Shown: piece by piece, positions 8,671-18,656 of the stretch
Layout of the letters: each line of letters starts with the position of its first letter
Position numbering within the stretch: the stretch's first letter is position 1
Origin: Xanthobacteraceae bacterium
GTDB lineage: Bacteria > Pseudomonadota > Alphaproteobacteria > Rhizobiales > Xanthobacteraceae
Direction of reading: 5' to 3'
DNA length: 64,000 nt
NCBI GenBank assembly: GCA_019454205.1
Contig: CP075369.1
Location: 1,364,001-1,428,000 of the forward strand
Notes under the pieces: model-generated
The model's input: only the letters and a program-made list of their open reading frames with translations
Told to the model about the DNA's origin: nothing
The model's database searches: none
Program-made: the position numbers and the translations under genes

Positions 8671-10005
8671 TTGGCCACCGATTTCTCAGTCCTCGTACTC
8701 GCCGCCGGCGAAGGCACACGGATGCGTTCCACACTCCCGAAAGTGCTGCACCGGGTGGGCGGGACCACGCTGATCGGGCGCGTCTTGCAGGCTGCCTCCC
8801 GCAGCGGCGCGGGAAGGCTCGATGCGGTGATCGGCCCGGACCGTGAAGACGTCGCGGCCGAGGTCCGCCGTCATGCGAAAGATGCGGGTATCTTCGTCCA
8901 GCGCGAACGCCTCGGCACGGCCCACGCCGTGCTCGCTGCGCGCGAAGCGCTGCGCGGGCAAAACGTGGTGATCGCCTTCGGCGATACGCCGCTGCTGCGC
9001 GCCGAAACCTTCTCCGCGCTGGCGGATGCGTTGCAGGATGCCGCGGTCGCGGTGCTCGGTTTTCGTCCCGCCGATCCGCACGGCTATGGCCGGCTGGTAA
9101 TCGACGGAAACGGCCTCGCTAAGATCGTCGAGGAAAAGGAAGCAAGCGAAGCGGAGAAGAAGATCACGCTCTGCAACGCGGGCATCATGGCGCTACAGGG
9201 CAAGCACGCGCTTGCGTTATTGGACGCCATCACGAACGAGAATGCGAAAAAGGAATTCTACCTGACCGATGCGGTCGCGATCGCGCGCGCACACGGCCTG
9301 AACGTCACCGTGCGCGAAGCGCCGGAGGAGGAAGTCATGGGCATCAACGACAAGTCGCAGCTTGCGGAAGCGGAAGGCCAGTTGCAAAAGCGGCTGCGCA
9401 AGGCCGCGCTCGAAGCGGGCGTGACCATGATCGCGCCGGAGACGGTGTTCCTCTCTGCCGATACGAAATTCGGAAAAGACGTCACCATCGAGCCGAACGT
9501 ATTTTTCGGCGCGGGCGTCACCGTGAAGGATGGCGCGACGGTGCGCGCCTTCTCGCACGTCGAAGGCGCGGAGATCGGCGAAGGCGCGGTGGTGGGTCCG
9601 TTTGCGCGGCTGCGTCCTGGCACGAAGCTCGGTGCGAAAACCAGGATCGGCAATTTTGTCGAAGTGAAAGCGGCGAGCTTCGGCGACGGCGCGAAGGCGA
9701 ACCATCTTTCCTATGTCGGCGACGCCGAAGTCGGCGCGGAAGCGAACATCGGCGCCGGCACCATCACCTGTAACTACGATGGCTTTGACAAGCATAAAAC
9801 CGTCATCGGCAAGGGCGCGTTTATTGGTTCGGATACCGCGCTGGTCGCGCCGGTGACGATCGGCGAGGGTGCCTATGTCGGCACCGGCTCGGTGATTACC
9901 GAAGACGTCCCCGCGGGCGCGCTGGCGGTTGCGCGCGGACGGCAAGCGAACAAGCCGGATTGGGCCACGGTAACGCGCAAAGCCCGCGGGAAAGCCAAGA
10001 AATAG
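8671..10005 (+). CDS. glmU: Bifunctional GlmU (GlcN-1-P acetyltransferase / GlcNAc-1-P uridylyltransferase)
   Basis: 444 residues. It acetylates glucosamine-1-phosphate and then joins it to UTP to give UDP-GlcNAc for peptidoglycan and LPS. The N-terminal pyrophosphorylase half begins with LAAGEGTRMRSTLPKVLH (10-27) and contains FGDTPLL and YGRLV. The C-terminal half is a left-handed beta helix of hexapeptide repeats with RLRPGTKLG and the CoA-site region NYDGFDKHKT. The start is a TTG, because no in-frame ATG or GTG lies nearby upstream and the family start aligns here. glmS follows on the same strand. Confidence 0.96.
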   Translation: MATDFSVLVLAAGEGTRMRSTLPKVLHRVGGTTLIGRVLQAASRSGAGRLDAVIGPDREDVAAEVRRHAKDAGIFVQRERLGTAHAVLAAREALRGQNVVIAFGDTPLLRAETFSALADALQDAAVAVLGFRPADPHGYGRLVIDGNGLAKIVEEKEASEAEKKITLCNAGIMALQGKHALALLDAITNENAKKEFYLTDAVAIARAHGLNVTVREAPEEEVMGINDKSQLAEAEGQLQKRLRKAALEAGVTMIAPETVFLSADTKFGKDVTIEPNVFFGAGVTVKDGATVRAFSHVEGAEIGEGAVVGPFARLRPGTKLGAKTRIGNFVEVKAASFGDGAKANHLSYVGDAEVGAEANIGAGTITCNYDGFDKHKTVIGKGAFIGSDTALVAPVTIGEGAYVGTGSVITEDVPAGALAVARGRQANKPDWATVTRKARGKAKK

Positions 10006-10119
10006 GCTTAACGCTTCGTAGCAACCGGGCGAAACCGGATGTGATTTCGTTGCGCCTTTGAACGCGATTTAAACCGGATGCGGGTAGATTCCCGCGAAAG
10101 ATACGGGTGGATTGATCGT

Positions 10120-11943
10120 ATGTGCGGCATTGTCGGTATTCTCGGAACCACGCCGGTCGCGCCGCAACTCGTCGGCGCGCTGAAGCGGCTCGAATATCGC
10201 GGATATGATTCCGCAGGCGTCGCGACGCTGGAGCATGGCGCGCTGACGCGCCGCCGCGCCAGCGGCAAGCTGAAAAATCTCGAAACGCGCCTCGACAAGG
10301 AGCCGCTCGCCGGGAAAATCGGCATCGGCCATACGCGCTGGGCGACCCACGGCGCGCCGAACGAAATCAACGCCCATCCGCACGCGACCGAGAAGCTGGC
10401 CGTCGTCCATAATGGCATCATCGAGAATTTTCGCGAGCTGCGCGACGAACTGACCGCGCGCGGCGCGAACTTCGTTACCGAAACCGACACGGAAGTGATC
10501 GCGCATCTCGTCACCGACGCGATGAAGCGCGGCTTGAGCGCTGCCGAAGCGGTGAAGGAGTCGCTCCCGAAATTGCGCGGCGCGTTTGCGCTCGCGTTCC
10601 TGTTCGACGGCGACGAAAACCTGATGATCGGCGCGCGCAAGGGCAGCCCGCTCGCGGTCGGTTACGGCAACGGCGAGATGTATCTCGGCTCCGACGCGAT
10701 TGCGCTCGCGCCGCTGACCGACACCATCGCGTACCTCGAAGAAGGCGACGTGGTGGTGCTAACCCGCACCAGCGCCGAAATCCGCGACGAGCAGGGCCGC
10801 AAGGTCGAGCGTCCGGTGCAGAAAGTCGCCGCCGGTTCCTTCATCGTGGACAAGGGCAATCACCGCCACTTCATGGCGAAGGAAATCCACGAGCAGCCGG
10901 AAGTGGTCGGCCACACGCTCGCGAATTACATCGACATGGCGAAAGAGGAAGTGCGTCTTCCCGAACTGCCGTTCGATTTCAGGAAGCTGGAGCGCATCAC
11001 CATCTCCGCTTGCGGCACGGCGTTCTATGCCGGGCAGGTCGCGAAATACTGGTTCGAGCGCTTCGCGCGGATCGCGGTTGATGTCGATATCGCCTCCGAG
11101 TTCCGCTATCGCGATGCGCCGCTCGCGAAGAACGGTCTTGCAATTTTCGTGTCGCAGTCCGGCGAGACCGCCGACACGCTCGCTTCGCTCCGTTTCGCGA
11201 AGGAGAACGGCCAGCACATTCTCTCGGTGGTCAATGTCTCGACTTCCACCATCGCGCGCGAAAGCGATGCGATCCTGCCCACGCTTGCAGGGCCGGAAAT
11301 CGGCGTTGCTTCCACCAAGGCTTTCACCTGCCAGCTTGCCGCGCTTGCCGCGCTGGCGATTGCGGCGGGCAGGGCGCGCGGGCATCTCTCGCGGGACGAC
11401 GAGCGCAAGCTGGTTCATGCGCTGATCGAAGTCCCCCGCCACATGGCGGAAGCGCTGAAACTTGAGAGCGACATCGAGCGCCTCGCCAAGGAGCTGATGA
11501 ACGCGCAGGACGTGCTTTATCTTGGCCGCGGCACGAACTATCCGCTCGCCCTCGAAGGTGCGCTGAAGCTGAAAGAAATCTCCTACATCCACGCCGAAGG
11601 CTATGCCGCCGGCGAACTCAAACATGGCCCGATCGCGCTGATCGACGAGCACATGCCGGTCGTCGTCATCGCGCCGCATGACTTCGTGTTCGAGAAGACC
11701 GCTTCCAACATGCAGGAAGTGCTGGCGCGCGGCGGCAGGATCATCCTGCTGACCGACCGCAAGGGAGCAGCCGCGGCCGGCATCAATGCCGCGACGGTCC
11801 TCACGCTGCCGGACATGCCGGCGACGGTTTCCCCGCTGGTCTTCTCGATTCCGGTACAGCTACTCGCGTACCATGTCGCCGTGCTGCGCGGCACGGACGT
11901 GGACCAGCCGCGCAATCTTGCGAAATCGGTGACGGTGGAGTGA
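10120..11943 (+). CDS. glmS: Glutamine-fructose-6-phosphate aminotransferase
   Basis: 607 residues. It makes glucosamine-6-phosphate from fructose-6-phosphate and glutamine, the entry to amino-sugar synthesis. The ATG at 10120 is required: it puts the N-terminal nucleophile Cys at position 2 (MCGIVGILG), although the frame runs 14 codons further upstream. Glutaminase half: GYDSAGVA, HTRWATHG. Synthase half: two SIS domains with SACGTAFYAG, VSQSGETADT, GRGTNYPLALEGALKLKEISYIHAEG (read in parts) and the end NLAKSVTVE. The 114-base gap after glmU holds no recognisable glmS ribozyme. Confidence 0.96.
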   Translation: MCGIVGILGTTPVAPQLVGALKRLEYRGYDSAGVATLEHGALTRRRASGKLKNLETRLDKEPLAGKIGIGHTRWATHGAPNEINAHPHATEKLAVVHNGIIENFRELRDELTARGANFVTETDTEVIAHLVTDAMKRGLSAAEAVKESLPKLRGAFALAFLFDGDENLMIGARKGSPLAVGYGNGEMYLGSDAIALAPLTDTIAYLEEGDVVVLTRTSAEIRDEQGRKVERPVQKVAAGSFIVDKGNHRHFMAKEIHEQPEVVGHTLANYIDMAKEEVRLPELPFDFRKLERITISACGTAFYAGQVAKYWFERFARIAVDVDIASEFRYRDAPLAKNGLAIFVSQSGETADTLASLRFAKENGQHILSVVNVSTSTIARESDAILPTLAGPEIGVASTKAFTCQLAALAALAIAAGRARGHLSRDDERKLVHALIEVPRHMAEALKLESDIERLAKELMNAQDVLYLGRGTNYPLALEGALKLKEISYIHAEGYAAGELKHGPIALIDEHMPVVVIAPHDFVFEKTASNMQEVLARGGRIILLTDRKGAAAAGINAATVLTLPDMPATVSPLVFSIPVQLLAYHVAVLRGTDVDQPRNLAKSVTVE

Positions 11944-12080
11944 CGGGTGGGCGAACCGCCCCGTTTCCGGCCTGTCAGCGCCGCTCCCGGCGATGTGAAC
12001 CGTCCGCACGCGGACCCATCTTCCATTTTCCGGCAGCCCGGCTAATCTTGCCGCAATTCCAAGGGTTCCGGGGGCTGGCA

Positions 12081-12656
12081 ATGGCAGCAATGACGTTCGG
12101 CGATGCGGTCGGCGAAGGCATCTTCAACTACTCGTATTTCGGTCAGCGGGCTGCCCGCGCCGAATACTGGTGGTGGGTTCTGTTCTCGATCATTTGCACC
12201 TTTGGCGCCATCGTCCTCGACTCGCTGATTTTCGCGGGATGGAATGGTCCTCAGTTCTGGTACGTCGTCGGCGGCCCGTTCTATATCGTCGTCGCCCTTG
12301 CGCTGTTCCTGCCGACGCTCTCCGTCACCGTCCGCCGCCTGCACGACACCAACAAGTCCGGCTGGTGGCTGCTGTTCCCCTACGGCACGATGTTCATCTT
12401 TTTCATTCTTGCATTCAATCTGATCCACCAATCGATCCTTGCGACCACCGCGACGGTCGGCGGCAGGGCGGTGAACAACGCAACTGCGTTCTCGCTTGGC
12501 GTCAGCGCCAACCTGTTTCTGGCGGTTGGCATCCTGATGTTGATTTTCTTCATCATCCTGCTGGTGTTCATGCTGCTGCCCGGCAACCCCGGCAACAACA
12601 AGTACGGTCCGAACCGTTACGCCGGCGCTGGCCCGGACCGCTACGGCGCCGTCTAG
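12081..12656 (+). CDS. DUF805 family membrane protein
   Basis: 191 residues with about four transmembrane helices. The DUF805 signature is clear: a short amphipathic start, YFGQRAARAEYWWWVLF (19-35), then VTVRRLHDTNKSGWWLL near residue 85-100. The ATG at 12081 is chosen because it gives the family N-terminus MAAMTFGDAV; the longer upstream frame is Arg/Pro-rich and unlike a membrane-protein start. An alternative ATG lies at 12090. The C-terminus (GNNKYGPNRYAGAGPDRYG) is the usual polar DUF805 tail. No function is established for the family. Confidence 0.88.
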   Translation: MAAMTFGDAVGEGIFNYSYFGQRAARAEYWWWVLFSIICTFGAIVLDSLIFAGWNGPQFWYVVGGPFYIVVALALFLPTLSVTVRRLHDTNKSGWWLLFPYGTMFIFFILAFNLIHQSILATTATVGGRAVNNATAFSLGVSANLFLAVGILMLIFFIILLVFMLLPGNPGNNKYGPNRYAGAGPDRYGAV

Positions 12657-12659
12657 GCG

Positions 12660-14753
12660 TCAGCCGGCCTCCAGCAACCGAACCGCTTCCTCGCGCTCGA
12701 ACAGATAGAGCAGCGTCCGCAACGCTTCCCCGCGAGTGCCGGTCAGCGACGGATCTCGCGACACGATCAGCGCGGCTTCCCTGCGCGCGGTTTCGATCAG
12801 GTCGCGATGTAATTCGGGCAGTGCGATCTTGAAGCCCGGCAAACCGCTCTGGCGCGTGCCCAGCACTTCGCCTTCGCCGCGCAACGCAAGGTCTTCCTCC
12901 GCGATGCGAAAACCATCCTCGGTTTCGCGAAGTATGGAGAGACGCCGCTTCGCGGTTTCGCCGAGCGGCTCCCTGAACAGAAGCAGGCAGGTCGACGGAG
13001 CGCTGCCACGCCCGACGCGCCCGCGAAGTTGATGCAGCTGCGCAAGCCCGAAGCGCTCTGCCTGCTCGATCACCATGACGGTTGCTTCCGGTACATCGAC
13101 GCCAACCTCGACCACGGTGGTGGCAACCAGCACCTGCGTTTCGCCGCGCGCGAACTTCGCCATCGCTTCGTCCTTCTCCGCCGCCTTGAGGCGGCCGTGG
13201 ACGAGACCTACGTTCGCGCCGAAAACGTTCTGAAGCTCCGTGAAGCGCATCTCGGCGGCGGCGAGATCGCTGTCTTCCGATTCTTCCACCAGCGGGCAAA
13301 TCCAGTAGACGCGCGCGCCGTTCTCGACCGCGCGTTTCACTCCGGCGACGACTTCCTCGAGCCGCTCCAGCGAAACGGTGCGGGTGTCGATGGGGAAGCG
13401 CCCCGCCGGCTTCTCGCGTAACTCCGAAATCTCCATGTCGCCGAAATAGGTGAGGACCAGCGTGCGCGGGATCGGCGTCGCGGTCATCACCAGCACGTCA
13501 GGAGCGTTGCCCTTGTCGGTTAGCGCAAGCCGCTGGTGAACGCCGAAGCGGTGCTGCTCGTCCACGACGGCAAACGCGAGGTCGTGGAAGGCAACATCCT
13601 CCTGAAAAATCGCATGGGTGCCGATCAGGAGATCGAGTTCGCCGGATGCGAGGCGCTTCAGCATTTCTTCGCGCGGCTTGCCGCGCTCGCGTCCCGTAAG
13701 CAGCGCTACGCGAATTCCCGCGGCATCCGCCAGCGGCGCGATGCGGTCGGCATGTTGCCGCGCGAGAATTTCGGTCGGTGCCATGATGGCCGCTTGCCGC
13801 CCAGCCTCGATTACATGCGCGCTTGCGAGCAACGCGACCAGCGTCTTGCCGGAGCCGACATCGCCCTGTAGCAGCCGCAGCATCCGGTGCGGTGCGCGGA
13901 GATCGGCCGCAATCTCTTCGCTGGCGCGGCGCTGCGACGGCGTGAGCGAGAACGGCAACGCCGCTTCGATCTTCGCGCGCAATTTTCCTTCCGCGAAATT
14001 CTCGCGTCCCGGCTCGCGCCGCATGTCGCTGCGCACCAGCGCGAGGGCGAGCTGTTGCGCAAGCAGTTCGTCGTAGGCAAGGCGGGCGCGGAAAACGGAA
14101 GATGGGTCCGCGTCGCCAGGTTCTTTCGGTTCATGTTGCCGCGCGAGCGCTTCCCGGAAGGAGGGAAAGCGCCTCGACGTAACGAATGCCGCGTCCTGCC
14201 ACTCGGCCAGTTCAACGGTTCGCGACAGTGCGCCTCCCGCCGCGCGGCGTACGATGGTATTCGAGAGGCCCTGTGTCAGCGGATAAACCGGCTCGACGCC
14301 TGCCAGCTTTTCCAATCCCTTTTCATCGACGACGCGGTCGGGATGTGTCATCTGCCAACGGCCGTCATAAAGCGCCGCCTTGCCGGAAACGTAGCGCGTC
14401 TCGCCAACGGGCAGCAGCTTCTCGATACGCTCGCGCGGGATTCCGAAATAAACCAGTTCTAGCGTGCCGGTGTCGTCGGAAGCCTGCACGCGATGCGGCG
14501 CGCGTCCGCGCGGCGGCGCAGGCGTGTGCTTCTCGACCATTACTTTCAGCGTGACGATCTGGTCCGCCACGACATCCTTCAGCTTCGGCTGCGCGCGGCG
14601 ATCGATGGCCGAAACCGGAAGATGAAACAGCGCGTCGATCACTCGCGGCTCGTCGCGGCCGAATAGCCGCCCGAACAGCGCCGCGAATTTCGGTCCGATA
14701 CCGGGGAGCGCGCCGAGCGGCGCGAAAAGAGCGTTCAGAACGGCCGGGCGCAT
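12660..14753 (-). CDS. recG: ATP-dependent DNA helicase RecG
   Basis: 697 residues from the chosen ATG. RecG remodels stalled forks and Holliday junctions. Wedge/OB domain in the first about 250 residues; then helicase motifs GDVGSGKT (Walker A), PTEILARQH, VDEQHRFGVHQR (DEQH box), TATPIPRT, and the C-terminal motif VI region QLRGRVGRG. An ATG 13 codons upstream (14792) is also possible; MRPAVLNALFAPL fits family starts better. Neither has a strong ribosome site. It ends 3 bases from the DUF805 gene, convergent. sdhE and mfd lie divergently upstream. Confidence 0.95.
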   Translation of the reverse strand: MRPAVLNALFAPLGALPGIGPKFAALFGRLFGRDEPRVIDALFHLPVSAIDRRAQPKLKDVVADQIVTLKVMVEKHTPAPPRGRAPHRVQASDDTGTLELVYFGIPRERIEKLLPVGETRYVSGKAALYDGRWQMTHPDRVVDEKGLEKLAGVEPVYPLTQGLSNTIVRRAAGGALSRTVELAEWQDAAFVTSRRFPSFREALARQHEPKEPGDADPSSVFRARLAYDELLAQQLALALVRSDMRREPGRENFAEGKLRAKIEAALPFSLTPSQRRASEEIAADLRAPHRMLRLLQGDVGSGKTLVALLASAHVIEAGRQAAIMAPTEILARQHADRIAPLADAAGIRVALLTGRERGKPREEMLKRLASGELDLLIGTHAIFQEDVAFHDLAFAVVDEQHRFGVHQRLALTDKGNAPDVLVMTATPIPRTLVLTYFGDMEISELREKPAGRFPIDTRTVSLERLEEVVAGVKRAVENGARVYWICPLVEESEDSDLAAAEMRFTELQNVFGANVGLVHGRLKAAEKDEAMAKFARGETQVLVATTVVEVGVDVPEATVMVIEQAERFGLAQLHQLRGRVGRGSAPSTCLLLFREPLGETAKRRLSILRETEDGFRIAEEDLALRGEGEVLGTRQSGLPGFKIALPELHRDLIETARREAALIVSRDPSLTGTRGEALRTLLYLFEREEAVRLLEAG

Positions 14754-14877
14754 GGCGGCAAATTGGCCGAACGTCTCGCGCGGCGCAACCATGCGCAGGA
14801 GGGCCTTGTCGCCGCGTTTCCCGCGCGGCTATAGAGACCCGCCCGGCACGTCCGGGCTTTTGGCGTTGGAGCTGGCG

Positions 14878-15150
14878 ATGCAGACGGAACCCCTGAACGA
14901 GCGGCGCAAGCGGTTGCGCTTCCGCGCCTGGCATCGCGGCACGCGCGAGATGGACCTCGTGCTCGGCCGTTTCGTCGATGCGAAGGTCGCCACGCTGAGC
15001 GATACCGAGATCGACGAACTGGAAGCGCTGATGGAAGCGCCGGACCCCGAACTCTATCTATGGATCGCGGGGACAGCGCCGGTGCCCGCGAATTTCGACA
15101 GCGGCATCTTTCGTAAGATCGTGGACTATTACCGGGACGGCCAGCCGTGA
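14878..15150 (+). CDS. sdhE: Succinate dehydrogenase assembly factor SdhE
   Basis: 90 residues, a small five-helix protein that helps attach FAD to succinate dehydrogenase (Sdh5/SDHAF2 family). The diagnostic RGxxE motif is present as RGTRE (23-27), within the family block FRAWHRGTREMDLVLG. The ATG at 14878 has GGAG upstream and gives the normal length; the frame continues upstream without similarity. Its stop overlaps the GTG of mfd (GTGA), so the two are translated together, a frequent arrangement in alphaproteobacteria despite no functional link. Confidence 0.93.
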   Translation: MQTEPLNERRKRLRFRAWHRGTREMDLVLGRFVDAKVATLSDTEIDELEALMEAPDPELYLWIAGTAPVPANFDSGIFRKIVDYYRDGQP

Positions 15151-18100
15151 ACGTACCGCAGGCGTTGCGAGGCGCCGCGCTCAGGCCCGGCGCGCCACTC
15201 ACCATTGCGAACGTGCCCGACGGCGCTTCGGCGCTCGTGGTGGCCGATCTGGCGCGCGCGCATTTCGCGCGCAGCGACGCCGCGAGCAAGCATTTTATGG
15301 TCGTGTGCCGCGACGCCGAGCGCATGGCCGCGCTGGCAGGCGCGTTGCAATTCTTCGCATCCGATCTTCCGGTATGGACATTTCCCGCGTGGGACTGCCT
15401 GCCGTTCGACCGCGTTTCTCCGATCCCCGAAGTGGTCGCGCGCCGCATGACCGCGCTCGCGCGCATCGCGCATGGCGGCAGCGAGCCGGCCATCGTGCTC
15501 GCAACCGTGAATGGCGTATTGCAGCGAGTGCCGCCACGCGATTTCGTGAAAGCATCCTCGCTTCGGATGAAGCCGGGGCAGCGCGTCGATTTTAATGGCG
15601 TGGTGCAGTGGCTGGAGCAAAACGGCTTTTCGCGCGCCTCGACCGTGCGCGACGCCGCCGAATATGCGGTGCGCGGCGGCATCATCGACCTGTACGCACC
15701 GGGTGGCATCGGCGCAGTGCGGCTCGACTTCTTCGGCGAGACGCTGGAAACGATCCGCGCGTTCGACCCGGAAACACAGCGCAGCGCTTCCACGCTCGAC
15801 GAACTGGAACTGCTTGCGACCAGCGAATTCCGTCTCGATCCGGAATCCATCGCGCGCTTCCGGCAAGGCTATATCGCGCAATTCGGCGGCAATACGCGCG
15901 ATGACGCGCTCTACGAAGCGGTGAGCGAAGGCCGCCGCCATCCGGGCATGGAGCACTGGCTGCCGATGTTCCATGAAAAGCTGGAAACGATTTTCGATTA
16001 TCTTCCCGCGACACCGGCCGTGCTCGAACCGCTGGTCGAGGAAGCCTCGCGCGAGCGCATCGATCAGATCGCGGATTATTACGCGGCCCGCAAGGAAGCG
16101 TTCGATGCGGGGCAGATGCCGCTCTACAAGCCGCTACCCGCGGAGCGGCTTTATCTCACGGGCAACGAATGGGAACTGCGCCTGAAGCAGACTTCGGTCG
16201 CGCGCATATCACCGTTCGCTGCCCCCGAAAGTGGTGGACGTGTGGTCGATCCGGCACTCCGTCAGGGGCGTAGCTTCGCGCCGGAACGCGCGGCGCCCAG
16301 CGGCAATGTTTTTGAAGCAGCTTCGGCGCATATCCGTGCGAAGCAAAGTGAAGGCAAGAAAGTTCTCGTCGCCTCATGGAGCGAAGGCTCGCGCGAGCGC
16401 CTGATGCAGGTTTTCGCCGATCACGGCCTGACCGCGACAGTGGTGGTGCAAGACTGGGGCGGCCTCACCGGACTGAAGCAGGGTACTACGGGCTTCGCGC
16501 TGCTCGGTCTTGAATCCGGTTTCGAGACCACCGACGCCGTCATCGTCAGCGAGCAGGACATTCTCGGCGAGCGCCTCGCGCGCCCGCAGCGCAAGCACAA
16601 GCGCCCGCAGGATTTCATTTCCGAACTGACCAGCCTGAACGCGGGCGACCTCGTCGTGCATGTCGATCACGGCATCGGACGCTTCGTCGGGCTGAAAACC
16701 ATCGAGGCGCTCGGCGTGCCGCACGACTGCCTCGAAATCCATTACGCCGATAACAACCGCCTGTTTCTGCCCGTCGAGAACATCGAATTGCTTTCGCGTT
16801 ACGGCTCCGAAGATACCGGCGTCGAACTCGACCGGCTCGGCGGCGCGGGCTGGCAGAACCGCAAGGCACGCCTCAAGCAACGCATCAAGGAAATGGCGGA
16901 AGCGCTGGTGAAGATTGCGGCTGCGCGCAGCCTGCACGACGCACCGAAGATGGGCGTGATCGAAGGTCAGTACGAGGAATTCGCCGCACGCTTTCCCTAC
17001 GACGAAACCGACGACCAGCGCGCCGCCATCGACGCCACCATTCACGACCTCGGCGCGGGCCGCCCGATGGATCGCCTGATCTGCGGCGACGTGGGGTTCG
17101 GAAAAACGGAAGTTGCCTTGCGCGCGGCATTCGTCGCGGCAAGCAACGGCACGCAAGTGGCGGTGGTGGTGCCGACCACGCTGCTCGCACGCCAGCATTT
17201 CCGCACGTTCTCGGAGCGCTTCCGCGGTTTTCCGTTCAGGATCGGACAGGCAAGCCGGCTGGTTTCAGCATCGGACATTGCGGCAACGCGCGCGGGCCTT
17301 GCCGACGGCACGGTGGACATCGTGATCGGCACGCACGCGCTGCTCGCAAAGAGCGTCGAGTTCAAGAACCTCGGCCTTGTCATCGTGGACGAGGAGCAGC
17401 ACTTCGGCGTTGCGCATAAAGAGCGGCTCAAGCAGTTGCGCACGGAAGTCCATGTGCTGACGCTGACCGCGACCCCGATCCCGCGCACGCTGCAACTGGC
17501 ATTGACCGGCGTGCGCGAGCTTTCGCTGATCGCGTCGCCTCCGGTGGACCGCCTTGCCGTGCGGACCTTCGTATCGCCGTTCGATCCGCTGACGGTTCGC
17601 GAAGCGCTGTTGCGCGAGAAATATCGCGGCGGGCAGGCGTTCTATGTCTGCCCGCGCATCGAGGACCTCGACGGCCGCAAGCAATTCCTCGACGAGCATG
17701 TGCCGGAAATCCGCGCCGCTGTTGCACACGGCCAGATGCCGCCGTCCACGCTCGAAGGCATCATGTCGGATTTCTACGACGGAAAGTTCGACGTGCTGCT
17801 CTCGACCACCATCGTCGAATCCGGTCTCGACATACCGACCGCGAACACGCTGATCGTTCATCGCGCCGATCGCTTCGGCCTCGCGCAGCTCTACCAGTTG
17901 CGCGGCCGTGTCGGCCGCTCGAAGACGCGCGCCTATGCGCTGCTCACCATTCCCGCCGACAAGCCGGTGACCGCGCAGGCGGAGCGGCGGCTGAAAGTAC
18001 TGCAATCGCTCGATCAACTCGGCGCGGGCTTCGAGCTTGCCTCGCACGATCTCGACATCCGCGGTGCTGGCAACCTGCTCGGCGAGGAACAGTCCGGCCA

Positions 18101-18656
18101 TATCCGCGAAGTCGGTTACGAACTGTATCAGGAAATGCTCGAAGAAGCGGTGATGATGCTGAAAGCAGGCGCGGACATGCCTGCCGCCGACAAGTGGTCG
18201 CCGCAAATCAATGTCGGTACGCCCGTGATGATCCCGGAAGAATATGTTCCCGATCTCGCCGTGCGCCTCGGCCTCTATCGCCGCCTCGCCGAACTGGAAA
18301 CGAACGCGGAGATCGATTCCATCGCCGCCGAAATCGTGGATCGTTTCGGCGCCATGCCGGACGAGATGAAAACGCTGCTCCAGATCGTCGAGATCAAGGC
18401 CCTGTGCCGCGCGGCCAATGTCGCGAAGATCGAAGCGGGCGCGAAGGGCGCGACCATCGCGTTCCGTGACGGGCGCTTCGACAATCCGGAAGGCCTGATC
18501 CAGTGGATCGGCAAGGAAGGACCGAACGCTCGCGTGCGCCCCGACATGACCGTGGTCGTGCTGCGCGGCTGGGACAAGTTGGACGCACGTCTGAAGGGCA
18601 CGAAGAAATTGCTGGAGACGTTGGCTGCAATCGCGAAGCGCGCGAAGGCGGCGTAG
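15147..18656 (+). CDS. mfd: Transcription-repair coupling factor Mfd
   Basis: 1169 residues, full length. Mfd removes RNA polymerase stalled at lesions and recruits UvrA. N-terminal UvrB-like region (about 1-330), CarD-like RNAP-interaction domain near 500-570 (GDLVVHVDHGIGRFVGLKT), then the RecG-like motor: GDVGFGKTEVALRA (Walker A), VIVDEEQHFGVAHKE (DEEQ box), LTATPIPRTLQLAL, and QLRGRVGRSKTRAYALL. A TRCF C-terminal domain follows (about 1020-1130). The start is GTG, overlapping the sdhE stop. Nothing odd in composition. Confidence 0.96.
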   Translation: MNVPQALRGAALRPGAPLTIANVPDGASALVVADLARAHFARSDAASKHFMVVCRDAERMAALAGALQFFASDLPVWTFPAWDCLPFDRVSPIPEVVARRMTALARIAHGGSEPAIVLATVNGVLQRVPPRDFVKASSLRMKPGQRVDFNGVVQWLEQNGFSRASTVRDAAEYAVRGGIIDLYAPGGIGAVRLDFFGETLETIRAFDPETQRSASTLDELELLATSEFRLDPESIARFRQGYIAQFGGNTRDDALYEAVSEGRRHPGMEHWLPMFHEKLETIFDYLPATPAVLEPLVEEASRERIDQIADYYAARKEAFDAGQMPLYKPLPAERLYLTGNEWELRLKQTSVARISPFAAPESGGRVVDPALRQGRSFAPERAAPSGNVFEAASAHIRAKQSEGKKVLVASWSEGSRERLMQVFADHGLTATVVVQDWGGLTGLKQGTTGFALLGLESGFETTDAVIVSEQDILGERLARPQRKHKRPQDFISELTSLNAGDLVVHVDHGIGRFVGLKTIEALGVPHDCLEIHYADNNRLFLPVENIELLSRYGSEDTGVELDRLGGAGWQNRKARLKQRIKEMAEALVKIAAARSLHDAPKMGVIEGQYEEFAARFPYDETDDQRAAIDATIHDLGAGRPMDRLICGDVGFGKTEVALRAAFVAASNGTQVAVVVPTTLLARQHFRTFSERFRGFPFRIGQASRLVSASDIAATRAGLADGTVDIVIGTHALLAKSVEFKNLGLVIVDEEQHFGVAHKERLKQLRTEVHVLTLTATPIPRTLQLALTGVRELSLIASPPVDRLAVRTFVSPFDPLTVREALLREKYRGGQAFYVCPRIEDLDGRKQFLDEHVPEIRAAVAHGQMPPSTLEGIMSDFYDGKFDVLLSTTIVESGLDIPTANTLIVHRADRFGLAQLYQLRGRVGRSKTRAYALLTIPADKPVTAQAERRLKVLQSLDQLGAGFELASHDLDIRGAGNLLGEEQSGHIREVGYELYQEMLEEAVMMLKAGADMPAADKWSPQINVGTPVMIPEEYVPDLAVRLGLYRRLAELETNAEIDSIAAEIVDRFGAMPDEMKTLLQIVEIKALCRAANVAKIEAGAKGATIAFRDGRFDNPEGLIQWIGKEGPNARVRPDMTVVVLRGWDKLDARLKGTKKLLETLAAIAKRAKAA

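Noticed and set aside
10006..10119. glmS ribozyme/riboswitch upstream of glmS
   Set aside because: Such elements belong mainly to Gram-positive bacteria and the 114-base gap shows no matching fold.
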